This document shows, piece by piece, positions 8,428 to 18,676 of a DNA stretch of 64,000 nt. The stretch's first letter is position 1, and every line of letters begins with the position of its first letter. Below the pieces are notes generated by a model that did no database searches, had not been told where the DNA came from, and saw nothing but the letters and a program-made list of their open reading frames with translations. The translations under genes and the position numbers were made by a program. This stretch comes from Piscinibacter caeni (GTDB lineage: Bacteria > Pseudomonadota > Gammaproteobacteria > Burkholderiales > Burkholderiaceae_C), in NCBI GenBank assembly GCA_003265685.1, contig KZ836103.1, forward strand, positions 87,138 to 151,137, read 5' to 3'.

Positions 8428-9564
8428 ATGAACCGGGCGCCGCCGCCGATCCTGCAGTTCGGCACCGGCCGTTTCCTGCAGGCACATGTGGACCTGTTCG
8501 TGCACGAGGCGGCGCAGCAGGGCGAGGCGCTGGGCGGCGTGTGCGTCGTGCAGAGCACCGACAGCCCGGTCAGCACGGCACGCACGCAGGCCCTGGCCCG
8601 ACCGGAAGGCTACGAGGTGGTGCTGCGTGGTCTGGTCGACGGCCAGCCGCACGAATCGCGCCGGCGTTGCCAGGCGGTGCACGAGGCGCTGGATGCACGC
8701 ACCCAATGGCCGGCCGTGCGGCAGCGCATGCGCGAGCACACGCAGGTGATCGTCTCCAACACCGGCGACACCGGCTGGGCGCTGCCGCCCGGCGACGGCC
8801 CGGCGTGCTGGCAGGCCGACGCCCCCGTGCCCGCCGCCTTTCCGGCCAAGCTGCTGGTGCTGCTGCACGACCGCTGGCAGGCCGCGCCGCAGCGGCCGCT
8901 CAGCCTGCTGCCTTGCGAGCTCGTCAGCCGCAACGGCGAGCGCCTGCGCGAGCTGGTGCTGCGGCTCGCGCGTGACTGGGGCGGCGAGCCGGCCTTCATC
9001 GCGTGGCTGCAGGCCCATCCGGTCTGGGCCAACACGCTGGTGGACCGCATCGTGTCGGAGCCGCTCGAGCCGGCCGGCGCGGTGGCGGAGCCCTATGCGC
9101 TGTGGGCCGTGGAGCGCCAGCCGCGCCTGGTGCTGCCGTGTCGGCATCCGGCCATCGTGCTGGCCGACGACCTGGCGCCGTTCGAGCGGCTCAAGCTGTT
9201 CCTGCTCAACCTCGGCCACACCGTGCTGGCCGATCTCTGGCGGCGCGCAACGCGCGCGCCCGAGCTGTGCGTGCGCGACGCGATGCGCGACGCGCCGATG
9301 CGCGCCGTGCTCGAAGCCGTGTGGCAGGAGGAGGTGCTGCCCGTGTTCGACGCGCTGGGGGAGGGCGCGGCGGCGCGCGACTACCTGGTGGGCCTGCGCG
9401 ACCGCCTGCTCAACCCCTTTCTCGCGCACCGGCTCGCCGACATCGCGCGGAACCATGCGCAGAAGAAGCAGCGCCGCGTGGCGCCGCTGCTGGTGCTGGC
9501 GGCCGAGGCCTGCCCGGCGCTGGCGCAGCCGCGCCTGCACGCGCTGCTCGAGACACCCGACTGA
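8428..9564 (+). CDS. Mannitol dehydrogenase-family reductase, UxaB (tagaturonate reductase)-like
   Basis: This 378-aa protein belongs to the polyol-specific long-chain dehydrogenase family. The NAD-binding start is LQFGTGRFLQAHVDLF. Mid-protein landmarks are SNTGDTGW, LVDRIVSEP and LNLGHTVLADL. The last two match UxaB/tagaturonate reductase better than mannitol dehydrogenase. It would interconvert a keto-sugar acid and the matching aldonate or polyol with NAD(H). Length is shorter than E. coli UxaB (about 480 aa). The ATG follows directly after the inverted-repeat element and has no strong ribosome-binding site. A longer in-frame extension upstream is the element translated and is not credible. 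Confidence 0.8.
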   Translation: MNRAPPPILQFGTGRFLQAHVDLFVHEAAQQGEALGGVCVVQSTDSPVSTARTQALARPEGYEVVLRGLVDGQPHESRRRCQAVHEALDARTQWPAVRQRMREHTQVIVSNTGDTGWALPPGDGPACWQADAPVPAAFPAKLLVLLHDRWQAAPQRPLSLLPCELVSRNGERLRELVLRLARDWGGEPAFIAWLQAHPVWANTLVDRIVSEPLEPAGAVAEPYALWAVERQPRLVLPCRHPAIVLADDLAPFERLKLFLLNLGHTVLADLWRRATRAPELCVRDAMRDAPMRAVLEAVWQEEVLPVFDALGEGAAARDYLVGLRDRLLNPFLAHRLADIARNHAQKKQRRVAPLLVLAAEACPALAQPRLHALLETPD

Positions 9565-9583
9565 CCGCCCGAGGAGGCCCGCC

Positions 9584-10582
9584 ATGGCCCGCACCACCGA
9601 CCCGCTGATCCTCGTCACCGGCCCGACCGGCAAGGTCGGCCGCGCCTTCATCACCCGGCTGCTGGCCGAGCCCGGCCGCGGCGACTGGCGCATCCGCGCG
9701 TTCTGCCACCAGCGCGCGCTGCCGCCGCACCCGCGCGTGGAGTCGGTGTTCGGCGCGATCCAGGACCGTGCGGCCGTGCAGCGCGCGCTGGACGGCGTGA
9801 CGCACGTGCTGCACCTGGCCACCAGCAAGGAGACGCCGGACGACGCGATGGACGTCTCGGTCAAGGGCCTGTTCTGGCTGCTCGAAGGCTGCCGCAGCAG
9901 CGCGACGTTCCGCCAGTTCGTGCTGATCGGCGGCGACGCGGCGGTGGGCCACTTCCACTACCCGCACCCGGTGCCGGTGGTCGAGACGCAGCCGCCCACC
10001 GCGTACCCGGGCTGCTACGCGCTGTCCAAGGTGCTGGAGGAGACGATGCTGCAGCAGGTCATCGTCCAGTACGACCTGAACGCCTGCTGCCTGCGCGCGC
10101 CGTGGATCATGGAGAAGGACGACCTGCGCGCGCACCTGAGCTTCGGCGAAGACGTGTTCGGCGCGCCGCGCTGGTGCGACCTGGTCGGCCCCGACGCAGC
10201 CGCCGGGCACCTGGCGCGCGGAGCCGTGCCGGTGCTGCTGGATGCCGACGGTGCCGGCCTGCTGCGCAACTTCGTGCACGTGGACGACCTCGTGTCCGCC
10301 ATCCTCGCCGCGCTCGACCAGCCGCGGGCGCGCCGCCAGCTGATGAACATCGCGATGGACGAGCCGGTCGACTACCTGCGCCTGGGCGAGCACCTGGCAC
10401 GCACGCGCGGCTGCCCGCTGGTGCCGATCCGCGCGCGCTACCACTCCACCTGGCTGGACAACAGCAAGGCCAAGTTCCTGCTCGGCTGGCGGCCCGCCTA
10501 CGACCTGGAGCGGCTGGTCGAGTCGGCCTGGGCCTGGCAGCGCGCGAGCGACGATCCGCGCCGCATCTGGTACCCGGGCTGA
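9584..10582 (+). CDS. NAD-dependent epimerase/dehydratase-family protein (uronate dehydrogenase-like SDR)
   Basis: This 332-aa extended short-chain dehydrogenase starts with a Rossmann motif LVTGPTGKVGRAF and has the catalytic YxxxK as CYALSKV near residue 147. RNFVHVDDLVSAI and a C-terminal LLGWRPAYDLERLVE are typical of nucleotide-sugar epimerase and uronate dehydrogenase relatives. It is preceded by a strong GAGGAGG site and closes the rightward sugar operon. With the UxaB-like and idonate dehydrogenase-like genes it suggests hexuronate, aldonate or related sugar-acid metabolism. Exact substrate is unknown. Confidence 0.82.
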   Translation: MARTTDPLILVTGPTGKVGRAFITRLLAEPGRGDWRIRAFCHQRALPPHPRVESVFGAIQDRAAVQRALDGVTHVLHLATSKETPDDAMDVSVKGLFWLLEGCRSSATFRQFVLIGGDAAVGHFHYPHPVPVVETQPPTAYPGCYALSKVLEETMLQQVIVQYDLNACCLRAPWIMEKDDLRAHLSFGEDVFGAPRWCDLVGPDAAAGHLARGAVPVLLDADGAGLLRNFVHVDDLVSAILAALDQPRARRQLMNIAMDEPVDYLRLGEHLARTRGCPLVPIRARYHSTWLDNSKAKFLLGWRPAYDLERLVESAWAWQRASDDPRRIWYPG

Positions 10583-10709
10583 CGGGGGGCGTTTCGTCAG
10601 TCCCTTGATTGACGCCGAGCGCGCGCCGGTCTGAAGCGGGCACCTCGCGCGCACCGAATGTCCACGGCATGGCCACGGGCAACGAGGCTCGCGCTTGTGC
10701 GAGGTCTTA

Positions 10710-10732
10710 AAGAGGCATACGCTATGCATCTA
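10710..10732. promoter_or_regulatory. NsrR-type operator upstream of the suf operon
   Basis: AAGAGGCAT (10710-10718) and ATGCATCTA (10724-10732) form an imperfect inverted repeat with a 5-bp spacer. This 9-5-9 layout and the AAGATGCAT core match the known NsrR site (AAGATGCAT-TTnAA-ATGCATCTT). TATAAA follows at 10731-10736, so a bound repressor would block the promoter of the 62-aa gene and sufB. The nsrR gene 12 kb away has its own copy. Confidence 0.7.
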
Positions 10733-10745
10733 TAAAGGACCTTCC

Positions 10746-10920
10746 ATGAAATCCCGCTTCGAACGCCGGATCCGCTTGTGGGCACGGTACACGCAGGCCT
10801 TGTTCAACCCCGGCACGGCACGTCAGGTCCACGAGGTCGCCCGCGGTATCGCGCGCAACCTGTACCGAGGCCATTGCGGCCAACCGGCCGCCTGTGACCT
10901 CGTCGCCTCGGAGGTGGCAC

Positions 10921-10934
<14 letters not shown>
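10746..10934 (+). CDS. Small basic hypothetical protein leading the suf operon
   Basis: This 62-aa reading frame begins at the first ATG after the NsrR-type operator, with an AAGGA site at good spacing (AAAGGACCTTCC). It overlaps the start of sufB by 14 bp. The protein is rich in Arg ([14 protein letters not shown]) with two cysteines near the C-terminus ([10 protein letters not shown]). I recognise no family. It could be a real small protein or a translated leader that couples ribosome flow into sufB. There is no signal peptide or membrane segment. Confidence 0.55.
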
Positions 10935-12384
<1,450 letters not shown>

Positions 12385-12420
12385 GCCACCGACCGGACAA
12401 CGAACCGAGGGCCACAGCCC

Positions 12421-13191
12421 ATGACCGCTCCCGAAGCCCTGCTGCAAGTGCGAGACCTGCGGGTCGACGTGGCCGAGCGCAACGTGCTGAAGTCGGTGTC
12501 GCTCGACGTGCCCGCCGGGGCGCTGCTGGTGCTGATGGGCGCCAACGGCAGCGGCAAGAGCACATTGGGCCTCACGCTCGCCGGTCACCCACGCTACCGC
12601 GTCGCCGGCGGGTCGGCGCGTTTCGCCGGCCAGGACCTGCTGGCGCTGAGCCCGGAAGCACGCGCCCGGGCCGGGCTCTTCGTGTCGTTCCAGGCGCCGC
12701 CCGAGATCCCCGGCGTGAAGAACAACCTGTTCATCCGCACGGCATTGAATGCGGTGCGCGAGGCGCGCGGCGAAGCCCCGCTGGATGCCTTCGACTTCCT
12801 GGGCGACGCACGGGCAGCGGCCGCCCGGCTGGGACTGCCCGAGGCGATGCTGGGCCGGCCGGTCAACGACGGCTTCTCCGGCGGTGAACGCAAGCGCAAC
12901 GAACTGCTGCAGCTCGCCGTGCTGCGCCCGCGGCTGGCGGTGCTGGACGAGGTCGACTCCGGCATGGACGTGGACGGGGTCCGTGCCGTCGTCCAGCTGG
13001 TGCAGGACCTGCGCGCGCAGGGCACCGCCTTCATCGTGGTCTCGCACTACCTCCAGTTGATCGAGTCGCTGGCCCCTGACGCGGTGCTGCGGCTGGACCA
13101 GGGCTGCATTGCCGAGACCGGCAGCCTGGCCCTGGCCACCGATATCGCCCGCACCGGCTTCGTGCGAACCGCCGAAGCGCAGGCGGCCTGA
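12421..13191 (+). CDS. sufC: Fe-S cluster assembly ATPase SufC
   Basis: This 256-aa ABC-type ATPase powers the SufBCD scaffold. It has Walker A GANGSGKST near residue 40, a Q-loop within FVSFQAPPEIPGVKN, signature FSGGERKRNE, Walker B LAVLDEVDSGMDVDG and the switch histidine in VVSHY. SufC-specific features are the FSGGERKRNE signature and the DEVDSGLD-like Walker B. It has no membrane partner, as expected for SufC. The gene sits between sufB and sufD in the same direction. Confidence 0.96.
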   Translation: MTAPEALLQVRDLRVDVAERNVLKSVSLDVPAGALLVLMGANGSGKSTLGLTLAGHPRYRVAGGSARFAGQDLLALSPEARARAGLFVSFQAPPEIPGVKNNLFIRTALNAVREARGEAPLDAFDFLGDARAAAARLGLPEAMLGRPVNDGFSGGERKRNELLQLAVLRPRLAVLDEVDSGMDVDGVRAVVQLVQDLRAQGTAFIVVSHYLQLIESLAPDAVLRLDQGCIAETGSLALATDIARTGFVRTAEAQAA

Positions 13192-13195
13192 CGCC

Positions 13196-14449
13196 ATGGA
13201 CGCCGCCCGCGCCGACATCCTGGCCGCCCGCCACCGGCTGAGCACGCGGGGCTGGATCCCGCGCGACGCCGAGGCCTTTCGCCACCTGCCGCCGCCGGCC
13301 GCCGAGGTGTGGCTGGGCGACTCGCCATCGGCCATCGGCTGCGCGGCGCACCCCCTCGACGGCGCCGGCTGGACGCTGCACCCGATCGGCCAGAGCCCGC
13401 AGAGCCGTGTCGATGCCCGTTGGCTGGATGCGCGTGACGCCCTGCAACGCGACGAGCTGTTCGCCGGGCTGCCGATGCCGGCTGGCCTGGACGATGCAGC
13501 GGATGCCGCGCCCTTTGCCTGGGCCCATCGTGCCTTGTGCCGGCAGGGGCTGCGCCTGCGCATCGGCGGTACAGCGGGCGCCGACCGCGGCCCGTCCGAC
13601 ACCGTGTGGCTGCAACTGCGCCACCAGCCGCGCACCGCCGTCGAGGCCCCGCTGCTGGTGATCGAGGTGCTCGCCGGCGTGCACTGCGTGCTGGTCGAGA
13701 CACACGACCGCCAGCCGCTGTCCTGCCAGCAGCCCATCGTGCAGAACCTGCAGGCCCACATCCGGCTCGGCGAAGGCGCCACGCTGCAGCATCTTCGCAT
13801 CGCCACGCCGGGCCGCGCCGACCGCATCGCCCATCACCTGCACACCTTGCTCGGCCGCGGCGCCCGCTACGAGCAGGCCTTGATCGCGTCGGGCAGCGCC
13901 TACCACCTGCAGCGCCACCTGATCGAGCTGCCGGCCGAACGGGCCCTGGCTCGCAGCGCCGGGCTGCTGCTGGCAGCCGACTCGGTGCTGGAGCACCGGG
14001 TGCGCACGGCGCACGGTGCCGCGCAGACCACCAGCGCCATCGAAGACCTGGCATTGGCCAGCGGTTCGGCGCGTGCGGTGGTCAACGCGCACACACGCAT
14101 CGCGCCCGGCGCCGCCGAGGCCGAGGTGCGGCAGCGGCTCGCCGGTATTCCGACCGGCGGCCAACCCAGGCTCGTGCTGCGGCCCCACCTGGAGATCCAC
14201 CACGATCAGGTGCAGGCCACCCACGGCGCCACCTGGGGCGCCCTGCCGGAAGACGCGCTGTTCTATGCGCGACAACGCGGCCTGGACGAACGCAGCGCAC
14301 GCGGCCTCATCGTCGAGGGCATGGCCGGTGCATTGATGCAGCGCTGCTTCGCCGATGACGCTCTGCTGCGAGCCGTCGGCATCGACAGGCTGGTCAGCGC
14401 CGCGGTGGCCCGCCACCTGGCGCCGGACCGCGAGGCCGGCCATGGCTGA
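13196..14449 (+). CDS. sufD: Fe-S cluster assembly protein SufD
   Basis: This 417-aa protein is the SufB paralogue that completes the scaffold complex. The C-terminal beta-helix region is recognisable (AEVRQRLAGIPTGGQPRLVLRPHLEIHHDQVQATHGATWG), as is the ending ALFYARQRGLDERSARGLIVEGM. The N-terminal half is poorly conserved, which is normal for SufD. The start ATG is 4 bp after the sufC stop, and the end overlaps sufS by 8 bp, so translation is probably coupled. Confidence 0.93.
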   Translation: MDAARADILAARHRLSTRGWIPRDAEAFRHLPPPAAEVWLGDSPSAIGCAAHPLDGAGWTLHPIGQSPQSRVDARWLDARDALQRDELFAGLPMPAGLDDAADAAPFAWAHRALCRQGLRLRIGGTAGADRGPSDTVWLQLRHQPRTAVEAPLLVIEVLAGVHCVLVETHDRQPLSCQQPIVQNLQAHIRLGEGATLQHLRIATPGRADRIAHHLHTLLGRGARYEQALIASGSAYHLQRHLIELPAERALARSAGLLLAADSVLEHRVRTAHGAAQTTSAIEDLALASGSARAVVNAHTRIAPGAAEAEVRQRLAGIPTGGQPRLVLRPHLEIHHDQVQATHGATWGALPEDALFYARQRGLDERSARGLIVEGMAGALMQRCFADDALLRAVGIDRLVSAAVARHLAPDREAGHG

Positions 14450-15713
14450 GAGGCACGCGGTCGATCACGCAGGTCTGGGCGGTGCCGGCCTTGGTGACTT
14501 GCGCGCCCTGTTTCCGGTGCTGGAAGAGACGGTCAACGGCGCGCCGCTGGCCTACCTGGACAACGCTGCCACCACGCAGACGCCGCTGCCGGTGCTCGAG
14601 GCCATGCGCCGCTTCGAGCAGCACGACCGCGCCAACATCCACCGCGGCGTGCACACGCTGAGCCAGCGCGCCACCGATGCCTTCGACCACGCGCGCGGCA
14701 CCCTCAAGCGCTTTGTCGGCGCCGGTGCGGCGCACGAACTGGTGTTCACGTCCGGCACCACGGAGGCGCTCAACCTCGTGGCACACGGCCTGTCGATCTC
14801 GGGAACCTCGGCCGCAGCCATTCAGGCCGGGGACGAGATCGTCGTCAGCGGGCTGGAGCACCATGCCAATCTGGTGCCCTGGCAGCAGGCGGCGCGGCGT
14901 TGCGGGGCGCAGCTGCGCATCCTGCGGCCCGATGCACGAGGCCGCCTCCATGTCGAGGACCTGGCCCGGCTGCTGACACCCCGCACGCGGGTGTTTGCCG
15001 TGACCGCCTGCGCCAATGCCACCGGCGAGCGGCCGCCCTTCGAGGCCTTGCTGGCGCTGGCCGCCGAGGCCGGCGCCTTCACCGTGCTCGATGCCGCTCA
15101 GTCGGTCGCGCACGCGGTGCCGGAGCTGTCGGCGCTGGCCTGCGACGTCATGGCCTTCTCCGGCCACAAGATGCATGGTCCGATGGGAACAGGCGCCCTC
15201 GTCGGGCGGCGCAGCGCGCTGGAACGACTGGAGCCGCTGCGCTACGGCGGCGACATGGTGGCCTGGGTCAGCGCCACCGAGGCGAGCTTCGCCGAGCTGC
15301 CGATGCGGCTGGAAGGCGGCACGCCGAACGTGCCAGGGGCCGTGGGCCTGGCGGCGGCAGCCGAATTCATCGACCAGACCGGGCGTGCCCGGATCGACGC
15401 GCATGTGGGCGCGTTGCGCGCCCACGCTGCCGCCGGCCTGGCCACGCTGCCCGGCGTCACGGTGCTGTCGGCCGAGACCGGCGCGTCGGCCATCGTCTCC
15501 TTCGTCGCCGAGGGTGTGCACCCGCACGACATCGGCACGCTGCTCGACGAACAGGGCATTGCCGTGCGCACCGGTCACCACTGCGCGCAACCGCTGCTGG
15601 ACCACCTCGGCCTGGGGCCGACCACTCGGGCCTCGTTTGCGCTCTACAACACGCATGCCGAAGTCGAGCGACTGCTGGCGGGTGTGTCCCGTGCGCTGAA
15701 GCTGCTGCGATGA
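14442..15713 (+). CDS. sufS: Cysteine desulfurase SufS
   Basis: This 423-aa PLP enzyme frees sulfur from cysteine for cluster assembly. The PLP lysine lies in FSGHKMHGPMGTG (about K243). The persulfide-forming cysteine is in RTGHHCAQPLL (about C381), the class II desulfurase arrangement with a short loop. YLDNAATTQTP and HANLVPWQ are family marks. SufS of this class needs an activator such as SufE or SufU; SufU is encoded directly downstream in a 4-bp ATGA overlap. Confidence 0.95.
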   Translation: MAERHAVDHAGLGGAGLGDLRALFPVLEETVNGAPLAYLDNAATTQTPLPVLEAMRRFEQHDRANIHRGVHTLSQRATDAFDHARGTLKRFVGAGAAHELVFTSGTTEALNLVAHGLSISGTSAAAIQAGDEIVVSGLEHHANLVPWQQAARRCGAQLRILRPDARGRLHVEDLARLLTPRTRVFAVTACANATGERPPFEALLALAAEAGAFTVLDAAQSVAHAVPELSALACDVMAFSGHKMHGPMGTGALVGRRSALERLEPLRYGGDMVAWVSATEASFAELPMRLEGGTPNVPGAVGLAAAAEFIDQTGRARIDAHVGALRAHAAAGLATLPGVTVLSAETGASAIVSFVAEGVHPHDIGTLLDEQGIAVRTGHHCAQPLLDHLGLGPTTRASFALYNTHAEVERLLAGVSRALKLLR

Positions 15714-16150
15714 ACGCCACCACGTCCGCCGAACTCGACCTGTACCAGGACGTGGTGATGGACCACAAGCGCTCGCCGCGCCACTTCGGCACGCTGCCGG
15801 CGCCCACGCACCAGGCCCGCGTCCACAACCCGAGTTGCGGCGACGACCTGCAGGTGACGCTGAACGTGGCCCGGGGCCAGGTGCAGGACATCCGCTTCAG
15901 CGGGCAGGGCTGCGCGATCTGCATCGCCTCGGCCTCGATGATGGCGGAAGCGGTTTGTGGGCACGACGTGGCGCTCGCGCAGCAGTTGCAGCAGCGCTTC
16001 CGCGCGGTGCTCACCGGCGAACTCGAGCCCGAGGCGGCGCAGCTGGGCAAGCTGATCAGCCTGGCCGGCGTGCGGCGCTATCCGGGCCGCATCAAGTGCG
16101 CGCTGCTGGGATGGCACGCGCTGATGCATGCGCTGGATGAGACACCGTGA
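15710..16150 (+). CDS. sufU: Sulfur-transfer/scaffold protein SufU
   Basis: This 146-aa IscU-fold protein has the three cysteines that bind zinc or a cluster: NPSCGDD, GQGCAIC and IKCALLGW. There is an insertion of roughly 20 residues between the second and third cysteine (QLQQRFRAVLTGELEPEAAQ...), which marks SufU rather than IscU. In Gram-positive bacteria SufU is the zinc-dependent sulfur acceptor of SufS. Its presence next to SufS, with no sufE in the operon, suggests the same role here. The start is in an ATGA overlap with sufS. Confidence 0.92.
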   Translation: MNATTSAELDLYQDVVMDHKRSPRHFGTLPAPTHQARVHNPSCGDDLQVTLNVARGQVQDIRFSGQGCAICIASASMMAEAVCGHDVALAQQLQQRFRAVLTGELEPEAAQLGKLISLAGVRRYPGRIKCALLGWHALMHALDETP

Positions 16151-16710
16151 GACCGCAGCGCGAGCCGGTGGTGACCACGCGCGCCGTTCGCGTCGAGTGC
16201 GTTCCCGACGGCCGGCCGGCCGATCTGCCGCCCGGCACGCCAGCGCAGATCACGCAGGCCCTGGGCGGCTCGTTCACGCTGTGGGTCGAAGGCCAGTTGA
16301 TGCGCCTGCGCGGCGCCGATGCGGACGCCATCGGCAAGCCGGTGCCCGATGCGGCTGTCGCCACCGCGGGGCCGGCGGACATCGGGCTCGAAGGGCTGCG
16401 CGGCCGGGTCTGGCAGACCCTGAAGACCTGCTACGACCCGGAGATTCCGGTCGACATCGTGGAGCTGGGTCTGGTCTATGTCTGCGACGTGCTGCCGATG
16501 GACCGCAGCCACGACGGCCAGTACCGCGTCTCCATCAAGATGACCCTGACCGCGCCGGGCTGCGGCATGGGCGAGGCGATCGCCGACGAAGTCTGCGACA
16601 AGGTGCTGGCCCTGCCCGGCGTGGCCGAAGCCACCGTGGACATCGTGTTCGACCCGCCCTGGGACCGCTCGATGATGTCCGAAGCTGCCCTGCTCGCGCT
16701 CGGCCTCTAG
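16147..16710 (+). CDS. sufT: Putative Fe-S cluster maturation protein SufT (MIP18/DUF59 family)
   Basis: This 187-aa protein has a GTG start in a GTGA overlap with sufU. The second half is a DUF59/MIP18 domain (LKTCYDPEIPVDIVELGLVYVCDV, then KMTLTAPGCGMGEAIADEV and VDIVFDPPWDRSMMS), with the conserved cysteine in APGCG. The N-terminal about 80 residues match the extra domain of proteobacterial SufT-like proteins (LGGSFTLWVEGQLMRLRGADADAIG). SufT helps mature Fe-S proteins under high demand. Its stop codon TAG lies within a perfect hairpin. Confidence 0.9.
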   Translation: MRPQREPVVTTRAVRVECVPDGRPADLPPGTPAQITQALGGSFTLWVEGQLMRLRGADADAIGKPVPDAAVATAGPADIGLEGLRGRVWQTLKTCYDPEIPVDIVELGLVYVCDVLPMDRSHDGQYRVSIKMTLTAPGCGMGEAIADEVCDKVLALPGVAEATVDIVFDPPWDRSMMSEAALLALGL

Positions 16711-16733
16711 GAGTCTGCCGCGCAGACTCCTAG
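16707..16733. terminator. 12-bp perfect hairpin between convergent operons (likely bidirectional terminator)
   Basis: CTAGGAGTCTGC and GCAGACTCCTAG pair perfectly around the 3-base loop CGC. The sufT stop codon is inside the left arm. The convergent membrane-protein gene ends 13 bp beyond. There is no T-run on either strand, so termination may be weak or aided by Rho. The symmetric position between two converging operons supports a transcription-end role. Confidence 0.6.
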
Positions 16734-16745
16734 GTCTTCAGGCCC

Positions 16746-17354
16746 TCAGGTCACGCCGAACGAGTCCATCGCGGCGCGCGCCTGCGCCCGCCGCAGCGCC
16801 AGCGCACCCAGCAGCAGTGCCAGCAGCACCAGGCCGACGCCCGCATGGCGCTGATCGTCCTGCAGGTAGTTCACGCACAGGCGCGTCGGTGCGTCGATGT
16901 AGAGCAGCCCCGCCGTCGCCGACATCCAGGCCAGGTTGCCGACCAGGAACAGCATCAGCTCGGTGTCCATGCGGCGCCAGCTGTCCGCGAGCCACCAGCC
17001 GGCCAGCCACCAGCTGCCGATCTTGGCCGCCGCGGCGGCGGGCCACAGCAGCGTGGCGTCCAGGGCCGACGGCAGCATCCAGACCAGCGCGACACCGCTG
17101 GTCAGCGTTGCCCCGGTCCAGCCATGCCAGTCCAGCAAGCGCTGAGCGCGCAGCCACCGCCGCGACCGCAGACGGTGCAGGCACAGCCTGCTCGCCGACC
17201 AGCCGGCCATGAACAACAACGGAAACTCGCCCAGCATGTGCAGCGACATCCGGCTTTCGACGGTATGGCGCAAGGCCGGCCACAGCAGCACGAGCGGCAG
17301 CAGCACCGGCACGAGCCGCCAGATGCCGCGCCCTGGCGCGCGCAGCGGCTTCAC
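16746..17354 (-). CDS. Membrane protein of the CcoN-like oxidase operon (CtaG-like?)
   Basis: This 202-aa protein has about five hydrophobic segments. The GTG start at 17354 is in a GTGA overlap with the SCO gene; an ATG 60 bp further up would overlap that gene heavily. The segment HTVESRMSLHMLGEFPLLFMAGWSA recalls the His/Met-rich membrane motif of the Caa3_CtaG copper-delivery family, but the match is weak. As the last gene of the operon after an SCO gene, a role in metal insertion or assembly of the oxidase is plausible. I am unsure of the family. Confidence 0.65.
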   Translation of the reverse strand: MKPLRAPGRGIWRLVPVLLPLVLLWPALRHTVESRMSLHMLGEFPLLFMAGWSASRLCLHRLRSRRWLRAQRLLDWHGWTGATLTSGVALVWMLPSALDATLLWPAAAAAKIGSWWLAGWWLADSWRRMDTELMLFLVGNLAWMSATAGLLYIDAPTRLCVNYLQDDQRHAGVGLVLLALLLGALALRRAQARAAMDSFGVT

Positions 17355-18058
17355 GGCGAGGGCCGGCGCCGCGTGATCGACAGGCGCTGCGCGGCTTCGA
17401 GCGCCTGCGGCCACTGGTCGAACTCGTAGAGACCCCGCAAGCGCCCGCGCTCGTCCAGCAGGTGGATGGCGCCGTTGTGCACGAAGCCACCCGCCCCGTC
17501 CGGAACCACGACGACGCCGAGCGAGCGCAGCAACGCGCTGGCGTCGTCCTGCGTTGCGGGCACGGCCAGCGTCCAGTGCTGCGGGTCCACGCCCATGTCG
17601 GCGCCATATCGGGCGAGCCTTGCCGGATCGTCATGGTCGACGTCGAACGAGATCGACACCAGGCGCACGCCACGCTGCGTCGGATCCGTCGCCCGCCGCT
17701 CGGCCAGTTCCTGCTGCATCTGCTGGTACTCGCTGCCCAGCACGCGACAGACGCTCGGGCAACGTGTGTAGACGAAGGCGACGAGCTGGGCGGTCGGCGC
17801 AACGTCGTCATCACCCCACCAGTGCAGCACGTTGCCGTCGCTGGCGCGCAATGGCACCGGAGCCGCACGCAGTTCGCCGGCCAGTACCTGTTCCTGTCGC
17901 CGCCCTTCGAAGGTCCAGACCTCGAAGCCGTGGGTCCAGTGGGCCAGCCCCGCGACGAGCACGAACATCAGGCCGAGGCACAGCAAGGCACTGACCCGGC
18001 GCGCCACCACCTCGGCGGCCGACGCGGCTGCACGCAGGGTGACGGGGCTCGTGTTCAC
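17351..18058 (-). CDS. SCO1/SenC-family copper chaperone
   Basis: This 235-aa protein has one N-terminal membrane helix (about residues 22-42) and a periplasmic thioredoxin-like domain. The copper-binding CxxxC is in YTRCPSVCRVL (C100 and C104), and a later histidine lies in GGFVHNGAIHLLD. SCO proteins deliver or reduce copper for heme-copper oxidase CuB/CuA sites. The neighbouring CcoN-like subunit has a CuB site, so it is the likely client. The start is GTG at 18058 (GTGA overlap with the cytochrome gene). Confidence 0.88.
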   Translation of the reverse strand: MNTSPVTLRAAASAAEVVARRVSALLCLGLMFVLVAGLAHWTHGFEVWTFEGRRQEQVLAGELRAAPVPLRASDGNVLHWWGDDDVAPTAQLVAFVYTRCPSVCRVLGSEYQQMQQELAERRATDPTQRGVRLVSISFDVDHDDPARLARYGADMGVDPQHWTLAVPATQDDASALLRSLGVVVVPDGAGGFVHNGAIHLLDERGRLRGLYEFDQWPQALEAAQRLSITRRRPSP

Positions 18059-18651
18059 TTCAGCGGCATCAACTCGGCGTCGCCCTTGAACGGCTCGGTG
18101 CGTGCCGCCGTTTCCTTGCGCACCGTGGCCACGGTGTCGGCCGTCACTGGCGCGGCGGCGTTGCCCCACTGGCTGCGCACATGCGTGAGCACGGCGGCGA
18201 GCTCTGCATCCTGCAACTGGGCCCCGAAGGCGGGCATGGCGCCGTTGTAGGTGCTGCCCTTGACCGTCAACGCACCGCTGACGCCGTGCAGCACCAGGGC
18301 CGCCAGCGTCGTCTCCTTGCCTGCGACCCATTCCGAGCCCGCGAGCGGGGGAAACACCCCGGGCAGCCCGGTGCCGCCGGCCTGGTGGCAGGCCACGCAG
18401 CGCGACGCATAGATCGCCGCACCGTCCACCGCGGCGCCGGCCGACGCAGGGGCGGCGCCCAGCAGTTCGGCGCTCGAGCGGCCGTCGCCGAGTGCGGGCG
18501 CGTTGACGATGGCCGATCGGGCGATGTAGAGCACGCCGAACCCCAGCAGCAGCGCGGTCAGCACGATGACGAACCAGGGCATCGGGTTCGAGCCTTCCTG
18601 CGGCTCGGGGTTCTCTCGCTGCTGCTGGGGGTGGATCTCGGCGGGCTTCAT
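18055..18651 (-). CDS. Membrane-anchored monoheme cytochrome c
   Basis: This 198-aa protein has a hydrophobic anchor at residues 26-44, then a Pro/Ala-rich linker and a class I cytochrome c domain with CVACH at 85-89. The axial methionine is likely in NGAMPAFG. It sits where ccoP would be in a cbb3 operon but has only one heme motif and an unrelated N-terminus. It probably passes electrons to the CcoO/CcoN-like subunits. It is separated from the upstream CcoO-like gene by 25 bp. Confidence 0.9.
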   Translation of the reverse strand: MKPAEIHPQQQRENPEPQEGSNPMPWFVIVLTALLLGFGVLYIARSAIVNAPALGDGRSSAELLGAAPASAGAAVDGAAIYASRCVACHQAGGTGLPGVFPPLAGSEWVAGKETTLAALVLHGVSGALTVKGSTYNGAMPAFGAQLQDAELAAVLTHVRSQWGNAAAPVTADTVATVRKETAARTEPFKGDAELMPLK

Positions 18652-18676
18652 CGGGTCGCTTCCTGCAAGGCGATGG

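Noticed and set aside
8171-8431. Short frames inside the 269-bp inverted-repeat element
   Set aside because: They follow from the GC-rich palindromic sequence; no ribosome-binding site or family resemblance.
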